IMG/VR virus record: IMGVR_UViG_3300005609_000023
Coordinates: 1-26,556 of that record
DNA from: a virus
DNA length: 26,556 nucleotides
Strand: one strand, 5' to 3'
Numbering within the stretch: position 1 is the first letter of the stretch; each line of letters begins with the position of its first letter. The position numbers and the translations under genes are program-made. Of the stretch, positions 7,715 through 14,528 are shown piece by piece. Below the pieces are notes generated by a model. The model was not told where the DNA came from. It ran no database searches and saw only the letters and a list, made by a program, of their open reading frames with translations.

Positions 7715-7744
7715 TAAGTACCACTACTTCGGTAGTGGTACTTA
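7715..7744 (+). terminator. 13-bp perfect hairpin with TTCG loop
   Basis: AAGTACCACTAC pairs perfectly with GTAGTGGTACTT around a TTCG tetraloop, extended by one T-A pair. It is not followed by a T-run, so it is a weak candidate for intrinsic termination and may instead act as an mRNA-stabilising or processing hairpin between the 6914 gene and the portal genes. Confidence 0.7.
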
Positions 7745-7759
7745 TAGGAATATATAATA

Positions 7760-7966
7760 ATGGAACAAATATATAACATGTTGAAGTACTTAAAAGAGTT
7801 AATAGATAAATATTCTATTACTCAAAATTATACTATGGTAGATTATTTAAAAGAATTAATGCAAAGATTAAGACGCCTATTAGGTGAGGTGACTTGTAAT
7901 ATGACTGTATTTTCTGCACATTCAACCCTTATATATTGTAATACAGTAGGGAAAATTATAAGATGA
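7760..7966 (+). CDS. Small ORF overlapping portal start, unknown
   Basis: A 68-residue ORF. Its TGA (7964-7966) overlaps the portal ATG (7963) as ATGA, a typical coupled junction. A modest RBS (AGGA, about 7746) precedes it. The first half contains two similar helical stretches, MLKYLKELIDKY and MVDYLKELMQRL, suggesting a short internal duplication. The second half (TCNMTVFSAHSTLIYCN) looks unlike the first. The portal itself has only a poor RBS, so translation of this ORF may deliver ribosomes to the portal. It is unrecognised; it could be a genuine small protein or a leader ORF. Confidence 0.5.
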   Translation: MEQIYNMLKYLKELIDKYSITQNYTMVDYLKELMQRLRRLLGEVTCNMTVFSAHSTLIYCNTVGKIIR

Positions 7967-9180
7967 AAAGGTTCTTAGTAGATATAATAAATAAATTAAA
8001 TCCAGCGCAACCTGAGATTGTTGAAGATTTTGGGCAGCAACATGCACCTTCAGTGAACCTACGAACCAATCAGGCTGCTTATAATGTATTAGAAATTGTT
8101 AATCGTGGAGTTAACTTAATTGTTGATTCTGCGGCGGGCGTCCCTTTAGATGTCGGAGATATATTAGAGTTCAGTGATACAAGTACACGCATACGTAAGA
8201 AAAGATTAAATCAATTATTAAATTTTAGGCCAAATAATTTTTATAATGCTGACGTATTTAAGCGCAATATATTCTTAGATTTAATACTAGAAGGGGACGC
8301 TTTTTTATATTATGATGGGGTACATTTATATAATCTTCCTGCAACCAGCGTTAATACTATAGCAGATGAGAAATTTTTCATTAAGCATTATGAATATAAG
8401 GAAAAAGTTTTTAAGCCAAATGAAATAATACATATAAAAGAGAATGCTTCTGATAGTATATTTACAGGTACCTCTAGATTAGATTCTGCAAAAGCTAGTC
8501 TTAACTTACTAGTTAGTATGAATTCTTTCCAAACTAATTTTTTCGAGAATTCAGCTATACCAGGTATAATTTTAACTACACCTAATCCTTTATCAGAACG
8601 TGTTAAGAATCGATTGGTTCAGCAGTGGTCGAGCAAATATAACCCTAAGCGTGGTGGAAAACGCCCGCTAATTTTGGACGGAGAATTTAAGGTAGAATCC
8701 TTATCAAAATATAATTTCAAAGAATTAGATTTTAATGAAAGTATTGCGCTACAGGAAACAAAAGTATTAAAAGCTTTAGGAGTACCGCCTGTTCTTTTAA
8801 ATTCTGGCAATAATGCTAACATTAACCCTAACATGCGGATGTTTTTTATACAAACAGTTATACCTTTAGTTAATAAGCTGACACAAGCTCTTGAGATGCA
8901 ATTTGGGTATGATATTAAACCTATTACACAGAATGTTCATGCGCTACGTCCAGAGTTGCAAGATCAGGCAAACTTCTTATCTAGTTTAGTAAATTCTGGA
9001 ATCTTAACTCGCAATGAAGCTCGAGAAGAATTAAGAAAGCATCCTAAAACAGGAAACGAAGACCCCGATAACATTGCAGATAATTTAATACTCCCTGCAA
9101 ACGTTGCAGGTTCAGCACAAGATGCAGGGCAGGGCGGAAGACCTGAAGAAGACAAAGATGAACTAGAAGATAATAAATAG
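7963..9180 (+). CDS. Portal protein, HK97 family
   Basis: A 405-residue protein, near the usual HK97-type portal length. It forms the dodecameric ring at the head vertex through which DNA passes. Typical features in order are an N-terminal helical region with VLEIVNRGVNLIVDSAAGVP (about 42-61), the wing with NIFLDLILEGDAFLYYDG, the PNEIIHIKEN segment, SRLDSAKASLNLLVSMNSFQ leading into NFFENSAIPGIIL, and the stem/clip part with ETKVLKALGVPPVLLNSG. The C-terminus is acidic and Gly-rich, as common in portals. It overlaps the 68-residue ORF by ATGA. Its partner terminase is not in this window. Downstream, an HNH gene separates it from the protease-capsid gene. Confidence 0.93.
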   Translation: MKRFLVDIINKLNPAQPEIVEDFGQQHAPSVNLRTNQAAYNVLEIVNRGVNLIVDSAAGVPLDVGDILEFSDTSTRIRKKRLNQLLNFRPNNFYNADVFKRNIFLDLILEGDAFLYYDGVHLYNLPATSVNTIADEKFFIKHYEYKEKVFKPNEIIHIKENASDSIFTGTSRLDSAKASLNLLVSMNSFQTNFFENSAIPGIILTTPNPLSERVKNRLVQQWSSKYNPKRGGKRPLILDGEFKVESLSKYNFKELDFNESIALQETKVLKALGVPPVLLNSGNNANINPNMRMFFIQTVIPLVNKLTQALEMQFGYDIKPITQNVHALRPELQDQANFLSSLVNSGILTRNEAREELRKHPKTGNEDPDNIADNLILPANVAGSAQDAGQGGRPEEDKDELEDNK

Positions 9181-9223
9181 AATTTGATATAATACATGAG
9201 TAAATAAAAATTTTTAACAAAAC

Positions 9224-9287
9224 GGCGAAAAGGGTAATTCCCCTGCCAGTATCCTAAGTACTGGCTAGTCATATAATACCCTTAGGA
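9224..9287 (+). promoter_or_regulatory. HNH-leader pseudoknot element, copy 2
   Basis: It begins GGCGAAAAGG, 43 bases after the portal stop. A GGG/CCC stem (9232-9234 with 9240-9242) is followed by CT and hairpin S1 GCCAG/CTGGC (9245-9249 with 9261-9265), with TA on both inner sides. Loop TCCTAAG (9252-9258) is the exact complement of CTTAGGA (9281-9287), which overlaps the strong RBS AGGAGG (9284-9289) of the HNH gene starting at 9296. Pairing would block initiation. An alternative pairing AAGGGTA (9230-9236) with TACCCTT (9277-9283) competes for part of this region. Confidence 0.8.
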
Positions 9288-9295
9288 GGTAAAAA

Positions 9296-9997
9296 ATGAA
9301 AACGAATAAAGAAATTGTAACTGAAATTATTAAAGACTTGGAAAAGATTGTTGGACTTAACTGGCCAATAAGAAAAGATGCTAAAGTATCAAAAGAAAAA
9401 TTGATAGATTGCTGGTCTGCTTATAGAAAAGATTCAGAATATAATTTTTATAATTATACACATTCAAATAGTTTAGGTATAGCATACAAAAAAATATTTA
9501 TTAATATAATAAAAAATAATATTCAATCTTGGAAAAATTATATTTTGAATTTATATAATTATAAATATTGTTATAAATGTGGAAAATTAAAAAAATTAAA
9601 TGAATTTACTTTAAGTAAACATACAATGTCCAATCATGAAAGTGAATGTAAAGATTGTAAAAAAAATTATTACCAAAATAATAAAGAAAATATACTTGAA
9701 AGAAGTAAAAAGCATTATCAGAACAATAAAGAAAAATATGCTGCAAAAGATGCAAAAAGGCGAGCAGCTAAATTAAATCGCACGCCTGCTTGGCTCACTG
9801 AACAAGATTTAAAAGATATAGAAAGCTTTTATACTAAAACACAAGAACTAACAGAAGAAACTGGTATACAACATCATGTCGACCATATAATTCCTTTACA
9901 AGGTGAATTAATATCTGGATTACATGTTCCTAGTAATCTTCAAATACTCCCAGCTAAAGAAAACTTACAGAAGGGAAATAAATTTGAAGTTATATAA
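9296..9997 (+). CDS. Free-standing HNH homing-type endonuclease
   Basis: A 233-residue protein. Residues 1-85 form a helical N-terminal domain shared with the 16954 gene (KTNKEIVTEIIKDLE, LNWP, VSKEKLIDCW). A zinc-finger-like unit follows with C92-x2-C95 and C118-x2-C121, then a basic, Asn/Lys-rich linker. The HNH core is HHVDHIIPLQGE with H197, followed by SNLQILPAKENLQKGNK (N214 and later Asn/Lys). It lies between portal and capsid genes, a usual place for selfish homing nucleases. It is more AT-rich than the flanking genes and is preceded by the pseudoknot element. The RBS is AGGAGG. It probably nicks or cuts a phage allele lacking the insert and spreads by repair. Confidence 0.85.
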   Translation: MKTNKEIVTEIIKDLEKIVGLNWPIRKDAKVSKEKLIDCWSAYRKDSEYNFYNYTHSNSLGIAYKKIFINIIKNNIQSWKNYILNLYNYKYCYKCGKLKKLNEFTLSKHTMSNHESECKDCKKNYYQNNKENILERSKKHYQNNKEKYAAKDAKRRAAKLNRTPAWLTEQDLKDIESFYTKTQELTEETGIQHHVDHIIPLQGELISGLHVPSNLQILPAKENLQKGNKFEVI

Positions 9998-10012
9998 TTT
10001 GGAGGGAATTAA

Positions 10013-11992
10013 ATGACAAACAAAGAATATAAGAAACCATTATTTATGACAATGGGGTTTAAAGCTGCTGAAATTAATGAAGATAATGAAAAGTTAAAAA
10101 TTGAAGGCTTTGCTAATACAACATCTAAGGACCGGCAAGGCGATGTAATACTTGAGGACGCCTGGAAAAATGGGGCATTATCTAATTACCTTAAAAACCC
10201 TATTGTTTTAGCATTTCATAATGCCGAAAAGCCCATAGGAGAAGTTGTAGAACATAGTATTACTTCTGCAGGTCTTCATGTTGTTGCAGAAATTAGTAAA
10301 GCTAGCGGAGAAATATATAATCTAATTCGAGAAGGAGTTTTAAAGGCTTTTTCCGTTGGCTTCAAAGTAGGGGATGCTGATTATGATACAGAGACTGATA
10401 TATTTGTTATTAAGCAATTAGAATTATTCGAAATATCAGTTGTATCTATTCCGGCTAGCCCAGACTCAATTTTCTCTATTCAAAAGTCTTTGAATGAGGA
10501 AGAATATTTAGAATTCAAAAATTTATACAATAAAAATCAGGAAGACGCAATAAAAATTGCAGAACCTGATATAGGAGAAGAAAACGAGATGGATAAAGAC
10601 AAAATCTCTATTACTACAGAAGAATTAAAGAAATTAGAAAAAGATGCAGTAGATAAGGCTATGGCCAAGAAAGCTGCTGATGAAGCCCGTGCAGCACAGA
10701 CAACTGAAGTGATTAAGAACGTTTCTACAGAAGTTGTTAGCACCGCGGAGGAAAGAATACTGCAGGAAGTTGAGAAGAGATTAACTGAGAAAGAATCAAC
10801 TTTGGAAGAAACTCTTGAAGGTTTACGTGCAGATCTTAAAGAAAAGAATGATGAAATTATTGCTATGAATAAGAGCAAGATGGAGTTCGTAACTGATTCT
10901 AGCAAGAAAGCTATTATTTCTGATACAGAAAAAGAAACTGCAGTATTAGCTGCTAAAATCATGGGTGTACCTTTAGATTCAACAAAATACTTTAAGGATG
11001 TAATTACTAAAGCTGGTGGTGCTCACGTACAAAGCTTGGGTGGATTAGATACTTCTTCACCAGAAGATTGGGAGAATTTATTCTCTACTAATCTTTATGA
11101 AGATGTTAAAGGTAAAACTATTATTGAACCAATGTTTTCTAATAGGGTTGCAATGACTTCTAGAACTTTAGTATTCCCATATAATCCAGACGCGGGGTTA
11201 GCAGAATGGGTACCAGATAGTCAGTATAAAACTGCAGGTACAGTAACAGATCCTAACTCAACCGGTGCTCTAGCTGGACAAACACATTTAGTTAAAGATA
11301 ATGTTCTAAAAGCTGAAAAATTAGCTAGTAAAGAATTTATTGGCTATGAAGAAGAAGAGGATTCAATCATTGCTTTGACCCCAATTATTCGTGATGCGGT
11401 TATGCGTAGAATGGTACGTTCTACAGATATGGAGTTACTACGTGGTAATGTTGGTGCTGATTTGGGTACAGGTAATGGTTTAATTGATGGTATTTCTACA
11501 TTAGCAGCAGATGCCGTTGATTATGATTATACTCAGCCAGGAACATTTGGTAGTGCTAATCCAGTAACTGTAGCTGATCTACAACAAACACGTAGATTAA
11601 TGGGAGTATATGGATTAACTCCTGGCGATATTACATATATTGTAAGTCAGACTGTAATGTATGATCTTATGGATGATCCCGATTTTAGAACAATGGATCT
11701 AGTTGGGGACCGCGCTACTATTATTCGTGGACAAATTGGTTCTATTAATGGATCTCCAGTTGTAGTATCTGATTCCTTTGCTGCTTATGCAACAGGAACT
11801 GTACAGGCAGTTGCTCTTAATAGTTCTAACTACCTATTCGGTGAACTTCGTGGAATGATGGTAGAACGTGATAGAGATATTGTTAACCAAAGTAATGTTA
11901 TTGTTGCTACACGTAGATTTGCCTTTAGTGAAATCGTACCTGCCGTAGATAATGGTGGCAGAAGTTCATGTGCTAACCTGGTAACTGCTTAA
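10013..11992 (+). CDS. Prohead protease-scaffold-major capsid fusion polyprotein
   Basis: A 659-residue protein with RBS GGAGGG. Residues about 10-160 are an HK97-type prohead protease: KIEGFANTTSKDRQGDV, then AFHNAEKPIGEV with candidate catalytic H69, KAFSVGFK with S114, and LFEISVVSIPASP with E140. Residues about 195-300 are Lys/Glu/Ala-rich coiled coil, the scaffold (delta-domain) part. Residues about 330-659 are the HK97-fold capsid protein (WENLFSTNLYEDVK, GLAEWVPDSQ, MELLRGNVGADLGTGNGLID, GSINGSPVVVSDSF). In HK97 protease and capsid are separate genes; fused versions are known in some phages. The protease should cut itself and the coiled coil away after assembly; the cut site is not certain. 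An internal in-frame ATG at 10589 may allow protease-free product. Confidence 0.92.
   Translation: MTNKEYKKPLFMTMGFKAAEINEDNEKLKIEGFANTTSKDRQGDVILEDAWKNGALSNYLKNPIVLAFHNAEKPIGEVVEHSITSAGLHVVAEISKASGEIYNLIREGVLKAFSVGFKVGDADYDTETDIFVIKQLELFEISVVSIPASPDSIFSIQKSLNEEEYLEFKNLYNKNQEDAIKIAEPDIGEENEMDKDKISITTEELKKLEKDAVDKAMAKKAADEARAAQTTEVIKNVSTEVVSTAEERILQEVEKRLTEKESTLEETLEGLRADLKEKNDEIIAMNKSKMEFVTDSSKKAIISDTEKETAVLAAKIMGVPLDSTKYFKDVITKAGGAHVQSLGGLDTSSPEDWENLFSTNLYEDVKGKTIIEPMFSNRVAMTSRTLVFPYNPDAGLAEWVPDSQYKTAGTVTDPNSTGALAGQTHLVKDNVLKAEKLASKEFIGYEEEEDSIIALTPIIRDAVMRRMVRSTDMELLRGNVGADLGTGNGLIDGISTLAADAVDYDYTQPGTFGSANPVTVADLQQTRRLMGVYGLTPGDITYIVSQTVMYDLMDDPDFRTMDLVGDRATIIRGQIGSINGSPVVVSDSFAAYATGTVQAVALNSSNYLFGELRGMMVERDRDIVNQSNVIVATRRFAFSEIVPAVDNGGRSSCANLVTA
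10574..10591 (+). promoter_or_regulatory. Possible internal translation start (RBS plus ATG) for scaffold-capsid
   Basis: GGAG at 10574-10577 lies 11 bases before an in-frame ATG at 10589 (residue 193, MDKDKISITTEEL). This is exactly where the protease domain ends and the coiled coil begins. A start here would yield scaffold plus capsid without protease. Spacing is longer than ideal, so this is a proposal only. Confidence 0.35.
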
Positions 11993-11995
11993 TTT

Positions 11996-12022
11996 TTAGT
12001 AAGATATAATCTTACTAATTTT
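11996..12022 (+). terminator. 10-bp AT-rich hairpin plus TTTT after capsid gene
   Basis: TTAGTAAGAT (11996-12005) pairs perfectly with ATCTTACTAA (12009-12018) around a 3-base loop and is followed by TTTT. It starts 4 bases after the capsid stop. Low GC makes it a weak terminator on its own; it may protect the capsid mRNA 3' end. Confidence 0.55.
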
Positions 12023-12044
12023 GGCTGTTTAATTTTGGCTTTAT

Positions 12045-12076
12045 GTGCCGGGGCCCTCCGGTTCCGGCACTCTTTT
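12045..12076 (+). terminator. GC-rich intrinsic terminator downstream of capsid gene
   Basis: GTGCCGG (12045-12051) pairs with CCGGCAC (12064-12070), with a GC-rich loop, followed by TCTTTTT. This is the most GC-rich short stretch in the region and a classic rho-independent terminator. It separates the capsid gene from the connector gene. Confidence 0.82.
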
Positions 12077-12086
12077 TAGGATAATA

Positions 12087-12659
12087 ATGGCAATACTTAA
12101 TTTAAGAAATTATAAAGAGTATAAAAATATAGCAAGTAATTCAAAGGATGCTAAGCATACTAAAATTATTAATGCTGTAAATTCTTATATACCTATCTAT
12201 TGTAATAGAAATTTTACAGATTATTATGCAACAGATAAAGTTGAATATTTTGATGGAACAGTTGATGAAATATATCCTAAAGAAATTCCTATAATATCTG
12301 TAACATCTCTTGAGTATTCTACGAATGCTGGTCAAAATTATTTAGCCCTAACTGAATATGCACAATTTAATATTGATTATAATTTAGATAGAATAGTATC
12401 TGTATACAGTCAATTTATAGATACAGCTTATCCAATAAATAGTTTAAAATTAACATATAAAGGCGGCTTTGAAGAATATCCAGAAGATATAGTTCAAGCC
12501 GCTGTTAGTTTAGTAGAATATTTTGATGAAGAAAATTATACTCTAAGAAAATCTTTAGCTGGAGCTAGTCAAGATAATGTTATAATACCAGATAAAACAG
12601 CTGTATTACCTCCTCATATTAGGAGAGTGTTAGAGATGTATCGAGTTATTGCTTTATAA
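12087..12659 (+). CDS. Head-tail connector/adaptor (HK97 gp6 / SPP1 gp15-like)
   Basis: A 190-residue protein. The chosen start is ATG 12087 with AGGA about 7 bases upstream. A GTG at 12045 in the same frame is rejected because it lies inside the terminator hairpin and has no RBS. Residues about 15-35 have the helical INAVNSYIPIYCNRNFTDYY segment, then VEYFDGTVDEIYPKEIPIIS, VTSLEYSTNAG, and KLTYKGGFEEYPEDIVQAAV. This order (Cys/Arg/Phe helix, PI.SV strand, YxGG..xxP.DI..A helix) is typical of the adaptor ring that binds below the portal. It overlaps the next gene by one base pair set (TAATG). Confidence 0.82.
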   Translation: MAILNLRNYKEYKNIASNSKDAKHTKIINAVNSYIPIYCNRNFTDYYATDKVEYFDGTVDEIYPKEIPIISVTSLEYSTNAGQNYLALTEYAQFNIDYNLDRIVSVYSQFIDTAYPINSLKLTYKGGFEEYPEDIVQAAVSLVEYFDEENYTLRKSLAGASQDNVIIPDKTAVLPPHIRRVLEMYRVIAL

Positions 12660-14044
12660 TGGCTAAAATAACCAAAACTAAAACTACAGTTAAAAAGACT
12701 ACACAAGATAAAAAGAAATATGAAATAGCTCTAGAGGAAATTATTAAAACAATTAAAAAAGGACCGCCTGCCTTAAAGGCGGCGGGTATTACTAGTAATA
12801 CTTTTAGAGATGTATTAAATCAATATCCTATACATTATATGCAATTAACTACTATACAAAAAGAACATTTAGATAATATAATAGCACTTAGAGAAGAAAG
12901 CTTAAGACAAAAGGAACATGCTAAAACACGGCAAGGGCTGGAAGAATTTAAGAAAGTAAAAGCTGGTGATGAGGGTGTAAAATTTAGAACTCTGAAAACC
13001 CTTAAAGAAGACTTAAATAAAACATTACCTGAATCTGAAAGAATAGGTGAATTAGGGCACACAAACTTGAGTAATGCAGGAATTTGGTATAGACTTCTAG
13101 AACAAAACTTGCCTGGGTTAGATGATGGTACTCGGGAATTAATACATAAATCTAAATTAGTATTGGATTCACTAGACGCAATTCAGCCTACTGATTATAA
13201 AATATTAAATATGTTAGGCGCTCAAAGTCAAACAAAAACTTCGAAAGCTGCAAATGTATTAGAATATGTAAAATTTTTAAATCAAAAACCCAATTATATT
13301 GAGCATAATTTAGAATACGAAAATATACAAACTGAAGGATTAGCCTCGACAAAGTTACATATAACTTCTCAAAGTACAGCCTTTAATAAATTAACAGGGT
13401 CGGCAGCTAAACATATTGGAGATGTAATACAAGGTTATAATGCTAAATTCACTACGTCTTTAGGAAAACATATACTAGGAAAAACGAATAACTTCCCGAA
13501 TATAACTAGTTCTTTTGGTATTCTAAGGTATGTGGATGAACTTATATCTAATTTAATTTCGGGTAAAAAAACAAAGAAGGTAAATACAAAGAAGCGTAAA
13601 TCTAGTAGAGAAAAGATTGGGGTTTTACCTAGATTAAAGAAAATAATAGCCAGATTCAATAAGGCGAAAATTAGGGAACCGTCTCCTCCGCCTCCTGAAG
13701 AGGAACTGGATTTCTTAGGGTTAATAGCTCTAATAAACCAATCCTTAGCTCAGCGGGTAGAAGATTTGATGGGCAAGTCAAAAGACCCACCTGTTAAATT
13801 AAGGTACCAAACGGGCAGGTTCGCTGAAAGTGCTAGGCTTTTAACTTTAACGCGAGAGCAGGCAGGGATATTATATGGTACTTACACTTATATGAGAAAC
13901 CCGTACGACACGTTTTTACCAGGCGGGAGGCTCAATCCTCCTGAAGAGCGTAACCCGATGATTTACATAGAAGGGGCTGTTCGAGACTTAGCACAAACAA
14001 TACTTAAACAAAGGTTCCCAGGAATACAGTTGGAGATGCAATAA
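12659..14044 (+). CDS. Neck protein with gp10-like C-terminal domain and long N-terminal extension
   Basis: A 461-residue protein that starts at the TAATG junction with the connector, so translation is probably coupled. The N-terminus is Lys/Thr-rich, then helical (LNQYPIHYMQLTTIQKEH, ALREESLRQKEHAKTRQG). Residues about 300-345 are very basic and then proline-rich (PSPPPPEEE). The C-terminal about 105 residues contain VKLRYQTGRFAESARLL, ILYGTYTYMRNPYDTFLPGG and RNPMIYIEGAVRDLAQ. They resemble the TGxLxxSI...YxxYxxxG pattern of HK97 gp10-type neck proteins, which sit between connector and tail terminator genes, as here. Ordinary gp10 proteins are about 110-150 residues, so the extension is unusual. 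It could alternatively be an unrelated virion protein with extra functions. Confidence 0.6.
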   Translation: MAKITKTKTTVKKTTQDKKKYEIALEEIIKTIKKGPPALKAAGITSNTFRDVLNQYPIHYMQLTTIQKEHLDNIIALREESLRQKEHAKTRQGLEEFKKVKAGDEGVKFRTLKTLKEDLNKTLPESERIGELGHTNLSNAGIWYRLLEQNLPGLDDGTRELIHKSKLVLDSLDAIQPTDYKILNMLGAQSQTKTSKAANVLEYVKFLNQKPNYIEHNLEYENIQTEGLASTKLHITSQSTAFNKLTGSAAKHIGDVIQGYNAKFTTSLGKHILGKTNNFPNITSSFGILRYVDELISNLISGKKTKKVNTKKRKSSREKIGVLPRLKKIIARFNKAKIREPSPPPPEEELDFLGLIALINQSLAQRVEDLMGKSKDPPVKLRYQTGRFAESARLLTLTREQAGILYGTYTYMRNPYDTFLPGGRLNPPEERNPMIYIEGAVRDLAQTILKQRFPGIQLEMQ

Positions 14045-14046
14045 TA

Positions 14047-14481
14047 ATGTCGAAAAGAAGTCAAATTGTGAATGCATTAGTAGAAAAGCTTAAAGGTATA
14101 GATGGCTCTACTGGATTTAATACAAATTTGTACAATAACGTGGAAAATCGTTTAAAATTCTGGGATGAGGTTAATGACTATCCTTCTGTCTATACTACTG
14201 TTGGGACTGAAACTAGAGAATACTTACCTGGGGGATTCAAGTGGGGCCACCTGCTTATTACTTTGCGAGTTTATGTAGATGATGAAAATCCACAACAGAA
14301 ATTAGAACAAATATTTGAAGATATAGAAAACGTTGTAGATAGCAACGGAAATTTAGAATACAATACGAATATGTTCACGGAAGATATTAAGATACTTCGT
14401 ATAGACACAGATGAGGGTTTATTAAGTCCGATAGGTGTCGGAGAGGTAACCCTACAAATAATGTACGACTTACAAACATAG
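14047..14481 (+). CDS. Tail terminator / tail completion protein
   Basis: A 144-residue protein, two bases after the neck gene stop. It begins SKRSQIVNALVEKLKGIDG, continues with YPSVYTTVGTETREYLPGGF, then a strand pair HLLITLRVYVDDENPQQKLE and a helix QIFEDIENVVDSNGN, and ends with GEVTLQIMYDL. This helix-strand order and size match the hexameric ring proteins that cap the tail tube and join it to the neck (gpU-like and SPP1 gp17-like families). Its position just before the tube gene supports the call. Family identification is by pattern, not by search. Confidence 0.75.
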   Translation: MSKRSQIVNALVEKLKGIDGSTGFNTNLYNNVENRLKFWDEVNDYPSVYTTVGTETREYLPGGFKWGHLLITLRVYVDDENPQQKLEQIFEDIENVVDSNGNLEYNTNMFTEDIKILRIDTDEGLLSPIGVGEVTLQIMYDLQT

Positions 14482-14528
14482 ATAAAGATCTAATGTAAAG
14501 AGACGTACAAAAGAAAGGAGATTAAATA

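Noticed and set aside
9187-9194. TATAAT box after the portal gene as a promoter for the HNH gene
   Set aside because: No TTGACA-like box at the right distance, and TATAAT is common by chance in such AT-rich DNA.
9224-9296. Group I intron or known self-cleaving ribozyme as the source of the leader element
   Set aside because: The element is only about 60 bases, lies between complete genes rather than inside one, and I could not match the conserved core of a group I intron, or hammerhead, pistol or twister consensus; a new ribozyme is not excluded.
10537-10962. 141-codon minus-strand ORF
   Set aside because: It is antisense to the Lys/Glu-rich coiled coil of the capsid polyprotein, giving a Ser/Phe-rich low-complexity product; a shadow.
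12045-12086. GTG start extending the connector by 14 residues
   Set aside because: The GTG is the first codon-sized part of the terminator stem, has no RBS, and the extension is GC-rich, unlike the gene.
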